Source of the DNA: Streptomyces sp. WAC06614
GTDB lineage: Bacteria; Actinomycetota; Actinomycetes; Streptomycetales; Streptomycetaceae
Direction of reading: 5' to 3'
DNA: 51,105 nt
Assembly (NCBI RefSeq): GCF_003949795.1
Contig: NZ_RPRY01000011.1
Span: forward strand, 1-51,105
Shown piece after piece: positions 27,778-35,851 of this stretch. Made by a program: the position numbers and the translations under genes. How positions within the stretch are numbered: the first letter of the stretch is position 1; each line of letters begins with the position of its first letter. The notes beneath the pieces are model-generated. The model was not told the DNA's origin, did no database searches, and saw only the letters and a program-made list of their open reading frames with translations.

Positions 27778-28644
27778 ATGACCGGCACCATCGCCGACGG
27801 CATTCGCGCCAACCTCGGCGCACTCAGCCCCGCTGAACGCAAGGTCGCCCGCACCCTGCTGGCCGGATACCCGTCCGCGGTCTTCGAGACCGTCGCCGTC
27901 ATCGCCGAACGTGCCTCGGTCTCCACCCCCACCGTCCTGCGCTTCGCAGCGCGGATGGGCTACCAGGGCTTCCCCGACCTCCAGGCGGCGGTCCGCAGCG
28001 AACTCGACGTCCGCAACGCCTCCCCCATCGCCCTGTACGAAGCCGCGGGCCTGGGCGGCGACCACGACCCGACCAGCACGGCGGGTCTCCTCGAACACAG
28101 CAACGCCACCTTCGCCCCCGCACTCGCCCAGACGCTCGCCGAGGTCCCCCCGCACGACTTCCAGCGCGCCGTCGCCCTCCTCGCCGACCGCAAACGCCAC
28201 ATCACCCTCGCCGGGGGCCGTTTCACCCACCTCCTGGCGCAGTACCTCGGCCTCCACCTGATGCAGCTGCGCGAGGACGTCCGCTTCCTGCCCGACCGGC
28301 CCGTCGAACGGACCGCGGCCTTGGCCCGGCTCACCCGCCGGGACGTGGTCGTGCTCTTCGACTACCGGCGCTACGAGGACGACAAGACCGCCATCGCCCA
28401 GCTCACCCGCGAGGCGGCCGGCAAGACCATCGTCTTCACCGACCCCTGGCTCTCCCCCGCCACCGCCCACGCGGACGTCGTCCTGCCCAGCCAGGTGGGT
28501 ACCACGGCCCCCTACGACAGCCTCGTTCCCACCCTCGCCGTGATCGAAGTCCTCATCGCCGGCGTCATCAACACCCTCGGTCCGCAAGCGCACGAGCAGC
28601 TGCGCCACAACGAGGAAGTGGCCCGCCGCACAGGGATGGTCTAG
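27778..28644 (+). CDS. MurR/RpiR family transcriptional regulator
   Basis: This 288-residue protein starts with an RpiR helix-turn-helix (LSPAERKVARTLLAGYP, VAVIAERASVSTPTVLRFAARMGYQGFPDLQAAV), followed by a SIS domain from about residue 130 (ITLAGGRFTHLLAQYLGLHL, DVVVLFDYRRYEDDKTAIAQLTREAAGKTIVFT). ATG 27778 follows AAGGAAA. SIS domains of this family normally bind phosphosugars, but actinobacterial members next to amino acid transporters bind other ligands. It closes the operon that begins at 22462 and is its likely local regulator. Confidence 0.9.
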   Translation: MTGTIADGIRANLGALSPAERKVARTLLAGYPSAVFETVAVIAERASVSTPTVLRFAARMGYQGFPDLQAAVRSELDVRNASPIALYEAAGLGGDHDPTSTAGLLEHSNATFAPALAQTLAEVPPHDFQRAVALLADRKRHITLAGGRFTHLLAQYLGLHLMQLREDVRFLPDRPVERTAALARLTRRDVVVLFDYRRYEDDKTAIAQLTREAAGKTIVFTDPWLSPATAHADVVLPSQVGTTAPYDSLVPTLAVIEVLIAGVINTLGPQAHEQLRHNEEVARRTGMV

Positions 28645-28727
28645 AACACCCCGGCCTGGGGGGCCATCCGGGGGGCCGGCCGTCGCCGGTGCCGGCCGTG
28701 GGCGCCGGGGCGGGTCATGCTGGGGGT

Positions 28728-29126
28728 GTGTCCGATCGTGACGAATTTCTGGTGTGGGTCAGGACCGCGCTCCACGAGGCCGAGGTCGCGCTGCACAACG
28801 GCGACGCCGCTCCCCGGCGGGCGCTGTGGTCGCGTACCGAGCCCGTCAGCGTGCTGGGGGCATGGCGCAACGCCGTCGGCCGCGACGAGCTCGACGCCCT
28901 CTTCACCGGGCTCGCACAGTCGTTCTCCGACTGCACGTCGTACGCGTTCGAGCTACAGGTCTACGACGTCCGCGGCGACATGGCGTACACCGTCGGCCTG
29001 GAGCACACCTCCGCCTCGGTGGACGGGGAGCCCCGGACGTACACGCTCCGCGCCACCCAGGTGTACCGCAGGGAGAACGGCACCTGGCACGTCGCCCACC
29101 GGCACGCCGACACCGTGATCGGCTGA
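28728..29126 (+). CDS. SnoaL-like / NTF2-fold protein
   Basis: This 132-residue protein has the NTF2-like sequence plan: an N-terminal helix with HNGDAAPRRALWSRTEPVSVLGAWRNAVGRDEL, then strands YTVGLEHTSASVDGEPRTYTLRATQVYRRENGTWHVAHRHAD. The last segment (GTWHVAHRHAD) is typical of SnoaL/DUF4440-like proteins. The start is GTG 28728. The role is unknown; a small-molecule-binding or lyase-like activity is usual. A single gene in the same direction as the RpiR gene. Confidence 0.8.
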   Translation: MSDRDEFLVWVRTALHEAEVALHNGDAAPRRALWSRTEPVSVLGAWRNAVGRDELDALFTGLAQSFSDCTSYAFELQVYDVRGDMAYTVGLEHTSASVDGEPRTYTLRATQVYRRENGTWHVAHRHADTVIG

Positions 29127-29150
29127 TCGTCCGCGAGCTACTGTGGGGGC

Positions 29151-29654
29151 ATGCGGTTGTTGTTGACCTCCGACACGCATCTGCCCAAGCGTGCCAAGGA
29201 GCTGCCGGACGCGTTGCTGGACGAGGTCGACGCGGCCGATGTCGTCATCCACGCCGGGGACTGGACGGACGAGGCCACGCTGGACCTGCTGGAGGGCAGG
29301 GCCCGGCGGCTGATCGGCGTGTACGGCAACAACGACGGGCCGGCGCTGCGCCGGCGCCTGCCGGAGGTGGCCCGGGCCTCGCTGGAGGGCGTACGGTTCG
29401 GGGTCGTCCACGAGACGGGCGGCGCCGCGGGGCGGGAGCGGCGCTGCGCCGAGCGCTTCACGGACCTGGACGTGCTGGTGTTCGGCCACAGCCACATTCC
29501 GTGGGACACCACGGCTCCCGGGGGGCTGCGGCTGCTCAACCCCGGCTCGCCGACGGACCGTAGGCGGCAGCCGTTCTGCACCTTCATGACCGCGGTCGTG
29601 GCGGATGGGGCGCTGTCCGACGTCATGCTGCACCGGCTGCCGCGGCGCGGCTGA
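29151..29654 (+). CDS. YfcE/MJ0936-type metallophosphoesterase
   Basis: This 167-residue enzyme has all calcineurin-like dimetal motifs: SDTH (D8, H10), GDWTD, GNND, a His in VVHETGG and GHSHIP near the end. The small size matches the YfcE/MJ0936 class of phosphodiesterases. It is cytosolic. The ATG start lies 24 bases after the upstream stop, so the two genes may be co-transcribed. Physiological substrate unknown. Confidence 0.92.
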   Translation: MRLLLTSDTHLPKRAKELPDALLDEVDAADVVIHAGDWTDEATLDLLEGRARRLIGVYGNNDGPALRRRLPEVARASLEGVRFGVVHETGGAAGRERRCAERFTDLDVLVFGHSHIPWDTTAPGGLRLLNPGSPTDRRRQPFCTFMTAVVADGALSDVMLHRLPRRG

Positions 29655-29660
29655 TCCCCG

Positions 29661-30182
29661 TCAGTGGTCGGGGTCCGGTTCGACGACCTTGATCTCGAAC
29701 TCCGTGCGGTTGTTCTCCGTGTTCCGGTCGTCCGCACTGCGCACCGTGAACGCGCCCTTGTACGTCCCCGGTGCGGTGTCGGCGTCGATGCGGAGCGGGA
29801 TCAGGGCGGTGGCGGAGCGGTTCGTCCTGAGCCCTGCACCGAACTCGCACCGCACCCGATGGTCGTCGGCGTACGGCTCGCAGGTGTCGGGGAAGAACGG
29901 CCTCTCGGCCTTCACCTGGCGCGGCAGGGTGACGGTGATGAAGAGTGAGGAGTTGGTCGTCTCCGGGCCGAGGTTGGTGACGAACGCGTGGAGTTCGGTG
30001 CGGCCGCCGGGCGGCACGAGATCCGGCTCGATGCGCACCACTTCCAGATCGGAGTTCGACGGCGCGGCGGCGGCCGCGGCACGCGGCTGGGCCCAGGCGG
30101 GGCCGGCGACCAGCAGGGTCGCCGCGCCCACCAAGGCTGCGGCCCGGTACCGGGAAAGCCCCGTACGGGGAGTGTCGGTCAT
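29661..30182 (-). CDS. Secreted beta-sandwich (DUF11/CARDB-like) protein
   Basis: This 173-residue protein has a signal peptide (residues 1 to about 32, AWAQPRA) and one Ig-like domain: DLEVVRIEPDLVPPGGRTEL, FVTNLGPETTNSSLFITVTL, TENNRTEFEIKVVEPDPDH. The pattern matches DUF11/CARDB extracellular adhesion-type folds. Two Cys (CEPYADDHRVRC) could form a disulfide. It is convergent with the phosphoesterase gene. Role outside the cell unknown. Confidence 0.8.
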   Translation of the reverse strand: MTDTPRTGLSRYRAAALVGAATLLVAGPAWAQPRAAAAAAPSNSDLEVVRIEPDLVPPGGRTELHAFVTNLGPETTNSSLFITVTLPRQVKAERPFFPDTCEPYADDHRVRCEFGAGLRTNRSATALIPLRIDADTAPGTYKGAFTVRSADDRNTENNRTEFEIKVVEPDPDH

Positions 30183-30668
30183 CCTCGATCACACCTTTCA
30201 GGTCGGGAAGCGCCACGTTCTGAGGGCGTACGGGTGTCATGATCGGTGAGGTCGCGGCGACGGCCCGGACACATTCCGCCGGAGTCGCCGCCCACCACCC
30301 GTCCGGCGGTCCTGACCGGGACGGTGCGTCAGAGGCGTTCCGGATCCGGGAAACGGGGGGAGCACCGTCGGGTCCGCGGGAAGGCGATTCTTGGGAGTCG
30401 CTCGCGGTCGGCGACAGCCGGCGAATGCCCCGCTCTGCGCGGGAAACCGAAGAACGGACCGGGCCGGACCGGACTGTGCGCGTGCGCGCCGCCGGGCCTG
30501 TCGCAGCGAAAAGGGCCGGCCGTCGACGACAGCCGGCCCTTCCGGGGGACCGCGCCTCGGCGCGGTACCGCTGCAAGAAGCCCTCGGCTCAGTCCCGCCC
30601 GGCGGGCAGGGCCCTACGTGTCAGGGCCGTCCGCGATGCCCGGGGCGGTTCACGGAGCCTGGTCGGGG
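30183..30668. other. Gene-free spacer
   Basis: No supported gene in 486 bases between two minus-strand secreted-protein genes. It holds the terminator at 30511-30541 for the downstream end of the phospholipase-like gene and presumably the promoter for the 29661-30182 gene near 30190-30260. The frames that remain open here are Arg/Pro-rich and random-looking. Confidence 0.6.
30511..30541 (-). terminator. Intrinsic-type terminator after PLC-like gene
   Basis: AAGGGCCGGC and GCCGGCCCTT form a perfect 10-bp stem with an 11-base loop, 128 bases past the stop of the minus-strand PLC-like gene. A run of A before the stem on the plus strand gives T residues after it on the minus strand. Confidence 0.75.
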
Positions 30669-32015
30669 TCAGCGCAGGCGCCAGTCCCAGCGCTGGTTGC
30701 CGCCGTTGTCGCAGGCCCAGACGACGACCGGCTGGCCTTCGGCGTAGCGGCGCTGGTGCGGGACCAGACACTTGTTCGTCGCGTGGTTGACCAAGGTGCC
30801 GTTGCGGTGGGTCCAGCGCTGCTGGGGGCTGCCGTTGCAGTCCCACAGACGGACTCCCAGGCCGTCCGCCGCGGAGACGTCCAGGCACTTGCCCAGGGCG
30901 CGGAGCTCGAAGCCGTCACCGTGGGGCATACGGCGCCAGGCCTGCGGGGTGGACCAGTTGCAGTTCCACATCTGGACCTTGGTGCCGTTGGCGGTGCCGC
31001 CCTGGGCGACGTCGAGGCAGAGGCCGCCGTCGTTCACGGACCAGGAGGGGGCGTTGTTCAAGCTCTGCACGAACTTGCGCGGGCCCTCGCCCTGGCTCTG
31101 CACGTGGTCGAAGGAGATGATGTTGGGGACGCGTCCGCCCGCCGCGTGCGTGCAGTTGCCCATGCGGTCGCGGATGTTCTCGTAGACGTTGGTCTCGTCG
31201 TCACCGTCGTGGAACTGGTTGATGAGCAGCAGCGGCTGGAACCGTCCCCGCAGCGGGGTGTTCATGGGCTGGGAGATGCCGCCGCGGTCCTTGCACTCCA
31301 GGCCCTTGTAGTGGTTCTGCACGACGTAGTCGCCGATGAAGGGCAGCCCGATGTCGCTGCGCTCGTTCTTGTCGCTGAACATGATCAGCCGCTTGTTGGC
31401 CTTGACCATGTCCTTCACCTTGGGCCACCCGCGCTCCTGGACCTTCCACTGGTCGGAGTCGGGCCGGAAGGTGAGGTCGGACAGGCCGGGCACGGAGCGC
31501 AGTACGTTCGCCAGGAGCTGCTTGTCCTTGACGTAGTCCTCGAAGCGGACGACGAAGATCTCGTCGCGTTCCTGGTTCAGCAGGGTGACGATGTCGTTGA
31601 GGGCCCGTTCCAGGGGACGGGAGCCGAAGCCGCACGTGCCGTGGCAGAGCTTGATCTCGTCGATTTCCTGGTAGATGTCGAGTTCCGTGCCCCGCACGTT
31701 GAACTTCTGCAGCTGGTCGCGCAGCGAGACGCTCTGGTTGGTGACGGGAGCGAAGGTGATGCCGTCCTTCTGGTTGGAGAAGCCGTTGTGGCTGTCGAGG
31801 AGGGTGATCTCGTCCAGCCTGCGTTCTCCGTAGCCGCCGGGTACGGCCGCCTGGGCGGGTGGGGCGGTGAGGAGCGGGGCGACGGCGATGCCGACCAGCA
31901 GGGCGGCGGTGGCCGGGAGCAGTCCGGCCGCCGCGGCGGCGATGCGGTTCCTCCTCGGCGGCCGGGATGCCGCGGCGGTCTCGGCCTGCTGCGGCCGGGT
32001 GCTGCTTCGTCGCAT
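30669..32015 (-). CDS. Secreted PI-PLC X-domain-like protein with ricin-B lectin domain
   Basis: This 448-residue protein has a long Arg-containing N-terminus and signal peptide (hydrophobic RIAAAAAGLLPATAALLVGI, cleavage near QAAVP). The catalytic part (about 60-315) has LLDSHNGFSNQ (first catalytic His) and ELDIYQEIDEIKLCHGTCG (acidic residues and second His), the PI-PLC X-domain plan. The C-terminal 130 residues form a ricin-type beta-trefoil with LCLDVAQGG, QAWRR, KCLDVSAADG, QQRWT, KCLVP and NQRWDW. It is likely an exported phospholipase-like enzyme that binds carbohydrate. Confidence 0.9.
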   Translation of the reverse strand: MRRSSTRPQQAETAAASRPPRRNRIAAAAAGLLPATAALLVGIAVAPLLTAPPAQAAVPGGYGERRLDEITLLDSHNGFSNQKDGITFAPVTNQSVSLRDQLQKFNVRGTELDIYQEIDEIKLCHGTCGFGSRPLERALNDIVTLLNQERDEIFVVRFEDYVKDKQLLANVLRSVPGLSDLTFRPDSDQWKVQERGWPKVKDMVKANKRLIMFSDKNERSDIGLPFIGDYVVQNHYKGLECKDRGGISQPMNTPLRGRFQPLLLINQFHDGDDETNVYENIRDRMGNCTHAAGGRVPNIISFDHVQSQGEGPRKFVQSLNNAPSWSVNDGGLCLDVAQGGTANGTKVQMWNCNWSTPQAWRRMPHGDGFELRALGKCLDVSAADGLGVRLWDCNGSPQQRWTHRNGTLVNHATNKCLVPHQRRYAEGQPVVVWACDNGGNQRWDWRLR

Positions 32016-32148
32016 GGAATGTCCGATCTGTGTGGTGCGGGAGGGGGAAGGCCGTCTGCCTTCCCTCGAACCGGACTACTCCCGTCGGCAGCGCTGCGGT
32101 TGCCCCGCCCGGAGAACCGATCCGCACACGCTCGTGTTGTGCGCGGCA

Positions 32149-32178
32149 GGCAACCCCGGAGGGCGGCGACGGAGTATC
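32149..32178 (+). promoter_or_regulatory. Possible ECF-type promoter of the sigma factor gene
   Basis: GGCAACC (32149-32155) and GAGTATC (32172-32178) with a 16-base spacer resemble the GGAAC / GTA-type elements read by ECF sigma factors. The position, 47 bases ahead of the start codon, would suit autoregulation. The match is weak. Confidence 0.3.
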
Positions 32179-32224
32179 ACCTGGTGAAGGACCTGTTGCA
32201 GGTGATCAATCCGAAGGGAGCCAT

Positions 32225-32845
32225 GTGACCCTGACCGACGTGGGCGCCGTACCGGTACCCCGCCCGCCGGCGGGCACCCCTGCCTCCGCGGCCCCGGCGT
32301 GGGTCGCCCCGCGCGAGGCCGAAGGGCCGGGCGATTTCGACGAGTTCGCTGCGGCGCGGTGGGACCGCCTCGTGCGGATCGCGTTCCTGCTGACCGGCGA
32401 CTTCCATGAGGCCGAGGACCTCGTACAGACGACGCTGATCAAGGTGCACGGCAGATGGCACCGGCTCCGGCCGGAGTCCTTGGACGCCTACGTACGCCGG
32501 GCTCTGGTCAACACCCAGCGCAGTCGGCTGCGTCGACGGACCATCAGCCAGCTGCTGATGTCCCGGCTCCCCGACGAGGCGGCCCTCGCGCCGTCGGGCC
32601 CGGCCGTGGAGGAGCAGGACGCGATGCTGCGGCTGCTCCACGTCCTCGCGCCTCGTCAGCGGGCGGTGCTGGTGCTGCGGTTCTGGGAGGACATGACCGA
32701 GGAGGAGACGGCTCGGGTGCTGGACTGCTCCGTCGGTACCGTCAAGAGCCAGGCGTCCAAGGCGTTGCGGAAACTGCGGGGCAGTCCGCTGTTGCCGCTC
32801 CTGTTCCACGGCCCCGCGATGGTGAAGAAGGTGCGTGAGTCATGA
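32225..32845 (+). CDS. SigE-family RNA polymerase sigma factor (ECF)
   Basis: This 206-residue sigma factor starts at GTG 32225, with AAGGGAG upstream. Region 2 spans FDEFAAARWDRLVRIAFLLTG and DFHEAEDLVQTTLIKVHGRW, and region 4 spans LLHVLAPRQRAVLVLRFWED and MTEEETARVLDCSVGTVKSQ, the actinobacterial SigE-family (TIGR02983-type) pattern. A Pro/Ala-rich 35-residue N-terminal extension precedes region 2. The stop overlaps the start of a membrane protein gene (ATGA), which is therefore a candidate anti-sigma factor or co-regulated envelope protein. Confidence 0.92.
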   Translation: MTLTDVGAVPVPRPPAGTPASAAPAWVAPREAEGPGDFDEFAAARWDRLVRIAFLLTGDFHEAEDLVQTTLIKVHGRWHRLRPESLDAYVRRALVNTQRSRLRRRTISQLLMSRLPDEAALAPSGPAVEEQDAMLRLLHVLAPRQRAVLVLRFWEDMTEEETARVLDCSVGTVKSQASKALRKLRGSPLLPLLFHGPAMVKKVRES

Positions 32846-33735
32846 GCCGTGATCACGGATGCCGGCCGGACACGGTGCGTGAGGGCGGTGAGCCGCAACC
32901 GGCGTGCGACCTCGCTGCCGCGGACGTGAGTCAGGTGCTGGCAGCGGTCGCGAAGCTGCCGCGGCCCTCGCCCGTGCCGCTCGGCCTGATCCATCGCGGG
33001 GCGGCGCGACGCCGACGGCGCAGGGCCGTGGTGCGCGCCGGCGCGACCGGGCTGCTGCTGGCCGCCGGCATCGGGCTGCTGACGCTGCGCCCCTTGCTGT
33101 CCGACGACGCCGGCGGTGGGGGCGGCCACCCGGTGCCCGCGCCGCCGGCGGCGCTGCCGGCGCCCCGGGACACGGCCGCGGGACACGGCGTCGTGGGACA
33201 TGGCGTGGTGGACGACGTGCGCTGGTCCCTCGTCGTACGCACCGTCCGCGGCACCGCCCCGGCCGGCCCTTCCGCCGCCGGGACGCCGGGGACGGACTGC
33301 CAGATGCAGCTCTCCGTGCAGCCGGCCGACGGCCCGGGGACCCCGGAACGCCCGGCGCCACCCGACTCGGGGGGCCGCTGGTTCCCCTGCCCACCGCCGC
33401 CCGATCCCCGGCTGGAGACCGACCACGGCGACGGCAGCCGCTGGGGCACCCTGCTGACCACCCACGAGACGGGCGTCCCGGGCCTCACGCTCTGGCTGGG
33501 CAGCCCCGGACCGAACGCCCGGACCGGCCGGCTCGTCTTCGAGGACGGCCTGACCCTCACGACGCCCGTCGCCGACGTCCCCGAAGTCGGCAGGCGTACC
33601 TACGCCCTCGCCTGGAACACCGGGGAACACCGGCTCGCGGGATACCGGGAACTGGACGCCGACGGCCGCACCCTCTCCTGGTTCGACGTCTACGGTGCCC
33701 ACCAGCCGGCCCAGCCGGCCCAGCCGGCTCGCTGA
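32842..33735 (+). CDS. Single-span membrane protein coupled to sigma factor (putative anti-sigma partner)
   Basis: This 297-residue protein has a cytosolic N-terminal segment (residues 1-55), an Arg-rich stop-transfer (AARRRRRRAVVRAG), one membrane helix (about 66-84, TGLLLAAGIGLLTLRPLL) and a large Pro/Gly-rich extracytoplasmic domain with two Cys (DCQMQLS, WFPCPPPP). It ends in a QPAQPAQPAR repeat. The overlap with the sigma gene suggests stoichiometric synthesis. There is no zinc HxxxCxxC anti-sigma motif, so the anti-sigma role is inferred from position and topology only. Confidence 0.75.
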   Translation: MSRDHGCRPDTVREGGEPQPACDLAAADVSQVLAAVAKLPRPSPVPLGLIHRGAARRRRRRAVVRAGATGLLLAAGIGLLTLRPLLSDDAGGGGGHPVPAPPAALPAPRDTAAGHGVVGHGVVDDVRWSLVVRTVRGTAPAGPSAAGTPGTDCQMQLSVQPADGPGTPERPAPPDSGGRWFPCPPPPDPRLETDHGDGSRWGTLLTTHETGVPGLTLWLGSPGPNARTGRLVFEDGLTLTTPVADVPEVGRRTYALAWNTGEHRLAGYRELDADGRTLSWFDVYGAHQPAQPAQPAR

Positions 33736-33848
33736 AAGGAGGCGTTCCGGCGTTCCGGTGCGGGGTTCGCCAAGACGTCGCCAAGGAAGCGCCAAGGCCT
33801 GCGGTGGCGCCGCCCGACCGGGGGTCGGGGTCATTAGGTTGCTCCGGT

Positions 33849-34586
33849 ATGAGGGCCGATTCCAAGGGTGGCGGCGGGGGTCCGGTGCGGCGCCGGTTCG
33901 TTCGGGTGCTGCTCGGGAGCGGTGCTGCTGCCGCGGGCGTGGGGCTCCTGGCCGGTGCCCAGGGGCCGGTCTCCGGTCGGGTGGCCGGGGTGCGGAAGCG
34001 GCCGCCCGATCCGGGGTCGGCGTGGCGGGAACTGGCTGCGGGCAATCGCCGTTGGCGCACGATGCACGAGCAGCATCCCGACGAGTCGCGGAGGGTGCGC
34101 CAGTCGCTGCTCGGCGGTCAGCATCCGTTCGCCGTCGTCCTGGGTTGCGTCGACTCCCGGGTTCCCCCTGAGCTCGTCTTCGACCAAGGTCTGGGAGATC
34201 TGCTGACGGTGCGTTCGGCCGGTGAGGTCCTGGACCGGGCCGTGGTGGGAAGCATCGCCTACGGGGTGCTGGAGTTGGGCATTCCGCTCGTGGTGGTCCT
34301 GGGCCACCAGTCCTGCGGGGCCGTTGCAGCCGCCGTCCACGCCGAGGCCGGCGGTGATCCGCTGCCGGGGCCGTTGCGGTATCTGGCCGAGCAGATCCGG
34401 CCGGCGGTCGACCCGGGCGCGGCTACGGACGCGCGGGTGGACGCCGCCATCACCACGAACGTGCGACGGGTGGCCTCCCGTCTGGCCCTGGTGCCGGAGC
34501 TGGCCGCCCGGGTGGCGGCCGGGAGCCTGGCCGTGGTCGGGGCCCGGTACCAGCTCGGCAGCCAGCAGGTGCACCGGCTCACCTGA
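33849..34586 (+). CDS. Beta-carbonic anhydrase with Tat-type signal
   Basis: This 245-residue protein has the beta-class carbonic anhydrase zinc site: C100 with D102 and R104 in GCVDSR, and H153/C156 in GHQSCGA. It interconverts CO2 and bicarbonate. The N-terminus (PVRRRFVRVLLGSGAAAAGVGLL) carries an RR followed by a hydrophobic stretch, a twin-arginine signal, so it is exported, unlike most beta-type enzymes. A SulP transporter 3 kb downstream could use its bicarbonate product; they are not in one operon. Confidence 0.92.
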   Translation: MRADSKGGGGGPVRRRFVRVLLGSGAAAAGVGLLAGAQGPVSGRVAGVRKRPPDPGSAWRELAAGNRRWRTMHEQHPDESRRVRQSLLGGQHPFAVVLGCVDSRVPPELVFDQGLGDLLTVRSAGEVLDRAVVGSIAYGVLELGIPLVVVLGHQSCGAVAAAVHAEAGGDPLPGPLRYLAEQIRPAVDPGAATDARVDAAITTNVRRVASRLALVPELAARVAAGSLAVVGARYQLGSQQVHRLT

Positions 34587-34643
34587 CCGCCGCGCTCCTC
34601 CCCCGGGCCCGGGACGATGCCCGTGCCCCCTCCCAGGGTAGAC

Positions 34644-34659
34644 TTGCAGAGTTATGCAA
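34644..34659. promoter_or_regulatory. TTGCA-N6-TGCAA operator, copy 1
   Basis: TTGCAGAGTTATGCAA is an inverted repeat upstream of the DUF6126 gene. Three more copies with the same arms and spacing lie within 2.7 kb (35412, 37193, 37267), each ahead of a transcription unit. It overlaps the alternative ATG of the DUF6126 gene. Confidence 0.75.
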
Positions 34660-34698
34660 TTCACTAGTACGACGAACAGTCGACGCGGGGAGAGCACC

Positions 34699-34827
34699 TT
34701 GCCGGATCAGGAGCAGTGGAAGGCGAAGGGCGTCGCACTGCGCGCCTTCTGCTACATCGTCGGCACGCACATTTTCGCCGGGTTCGTGTACCTGCTGTTC
34801 CAGCTGGGCCAGCATGCCCAGAAGTGA
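34699..34827 (+). CDS. DUF6126 family small membrane protein
   Basis: From TTG 34699 the product has 42 residues (LPDQEQWKAKGVALRAFCYIVGTH...), with a single membrane helix (IVGTHIFAGFVYLLFQLG) and the conserved ending GQHAQK seen in DUF6126 proteins of Streptomyces. GGGGAGAG lies just upstream of TTG. An ATG at 34654 would add 15 residues but sits inside the operator palindrome. Role unknown; these proteins are usually next to XRE regulators, here next to an ArsR regulator. Confidence 0.75.
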   Translation: MPDQEQWKAKGVALRAFCYIVGTHIFAGFVYLLFQLGQHAQK

Positions 34828-34838
34828 GCCCGGCGGGA

Positions 34839-34896
34839 GCGGCCGCCCCCCGGTGTCAGAAGCGCCGGGTGCACCCGCGCCGCGGGGGGCGGCCGC
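34839..34896. terminator. Bidirectional terminator between convergent genes
   Basis: GCGGCCGCCCCCCG (34839-34852) and its exact complement CGGGGGGCGGCCGC (34883-34896) form a 14-bp stem with a 30-base loop that has its own inner hairpin. It lies between the DUF6126 gene and the convergent ArsR gene. Confidence 0.75.
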
Positions 34897-34952
34897 CGTT
34901 TCGGGGGCGGCCGTCGCTGTCAGGGCCGGCCGCCGCTCAGGGGGCGGGCCGG

Positions 34953-35348
34953 CTACTGGGGCCGGCTGGCGCGCAGGTCTGCCAGGAGTTCGGCCTGGCC
35001 CTGCAGGACGCCGGAGAGGATGCCTCGGGCCACGCGCAGGAGTTCGGCGACGTCGGGGCTGGTGAGCCGGTAGTAGACGTTGGAGCCCTCGCGGCGGGTG
35101 GCGACGAGGTTGGCCTTGCGGAGCACGGCGAGTTGCTGGGACAGGGAGGCGGGCTCGATGCCGACCTCAGGGAGCATTTCGGCCACGGCGTGCTCGCGCT
35201 GGCTGAGGAGCTCCAGGACGCGGATACGGGCCGGATGACCGAGCGTTTTGAAGAACTCGGCCTTGAGCTGGTACAGCGGGGTGCTCGCCTGCGCCGTCCC
35301 GCCGCCGCCTCCGTCCGTGCTCGTGTGTGTGCTTGGCACCTCATCCAC
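34953..35348 (-). CDS. ArsR/SmtB-family regulator (paralog 1)
   Basis: This 131-residue regulator is read from GTG 35348 (VDEVPSTHTSTDGGGGG), with GAAGAG upstream. The winged helix reads PLYQLKAEFFKTLGHPARIRVLELL, SLSQQLAVLRKANLVATRREGSNVYYRL. It has no cysteine at all, so classical metal or persulfide sensing by thiols is excluded. It is closely similar to the second ArsR protein (36702-37094). A TTGCA-N6-TGCAA palindrome 64 bases upstream suggests autoregulation. Confidence 0.88.
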   Translation of the reverse strand: MDEVPSTHTSTDGGGGGTAQASTPLYQLKAEFFKTLGHPARIRVLELLSQREHAVAEMLPEVGIEPASLSQQLAVLRKANLVATRREGSNVYYRLTSPDVAELLRVARGILSGVLQGQAELLADLRASRPQ

Positions 35349-35411
35349 CCAAACTCTTCGCGGGGGACCCCGGGGAACGGGGTCCCTGCCAACATGCTGT
35401 GACCTCCACAA

Positions 35412-35427
35412 TTGCAGACTCCTGCAA
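35412..35427. promoter_or_regulatory. TTGCA-N6-TGCAA operator, copy 2
   Basis: TTGCAGACTCCTGCAA lies upstream of the first ArsR gene on the minus strand. Same arms and spacing as the copies at 34644, 37193 and 37267. Confidence 0.75.
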
Positions 35428-35511
35428 CTGACGGACACCCGCCCGGCGCGGCAGGAGGCGAACACCCCGCTCCGGGCGTCCGGCGGCCGGCCGGTGAGGC
35501 GGGCGAGGGGG

Positions 35512-35733
35512 TCAGGCCTTCTTGAGGAACTCGGTCCGCAGGACCAGGCCCTTGACCTTCTTGGTGTTGCACTCGATCTCGCCGGGCCGGGAGGTCAGGC
35601 GGATGTTCTTGACCAGGGTGCCGCGCTTGAGGGTCTCGGAGGTGCCCTTGACCTTGAGGTCCTTGATCAGGGTGACCGAGTCGCCGTCGGCGAGCGGGGT
35701 GCCGTGGGAGTCCTTGACGGTGAAGTCGTTCAT
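35512..35733 (-). CDS. PhnA/YjdM-type domain protein (C-terminal domain only)
   Basis: This 73-residue protein (MNDFTVKDSHGTPLADGDSV, TLIKDLKVKGTSETLKRGTL, VKNIRL, LRTEFLKKA) matches the C-terminal SH3-like domain of PhnA/YjdM proteins. The N-terminal zinc ribbon of full-length members is absent, as in many short actinobacterial versions. Despite the PhnA name, no phosphonate genes are nearby. Cytosolic; function unknown. It has its own start 118 bases after the end of the RsbW-like gene. Confidence 0.85.
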   Translation of the reverse strand: MNDFTVKDSHGTPLADGDSVTLIKDLKVKGTSETLKRGTLVKNIRLTSRPGEIECNTKKVKGLVLRTEFLKKA

Positions 35734-35851
35734 GCTGCCGTGTTCCTTGCCTGTCGTGGTGGTGCGATCGGGGTCGTCGGGTCGGGGAGCTCCCCCGGGT
35801 GCTCGTGGGCGGCGTACTGCCGTTCGATTGTCGTGCGCGCTTCCTCGGCTC

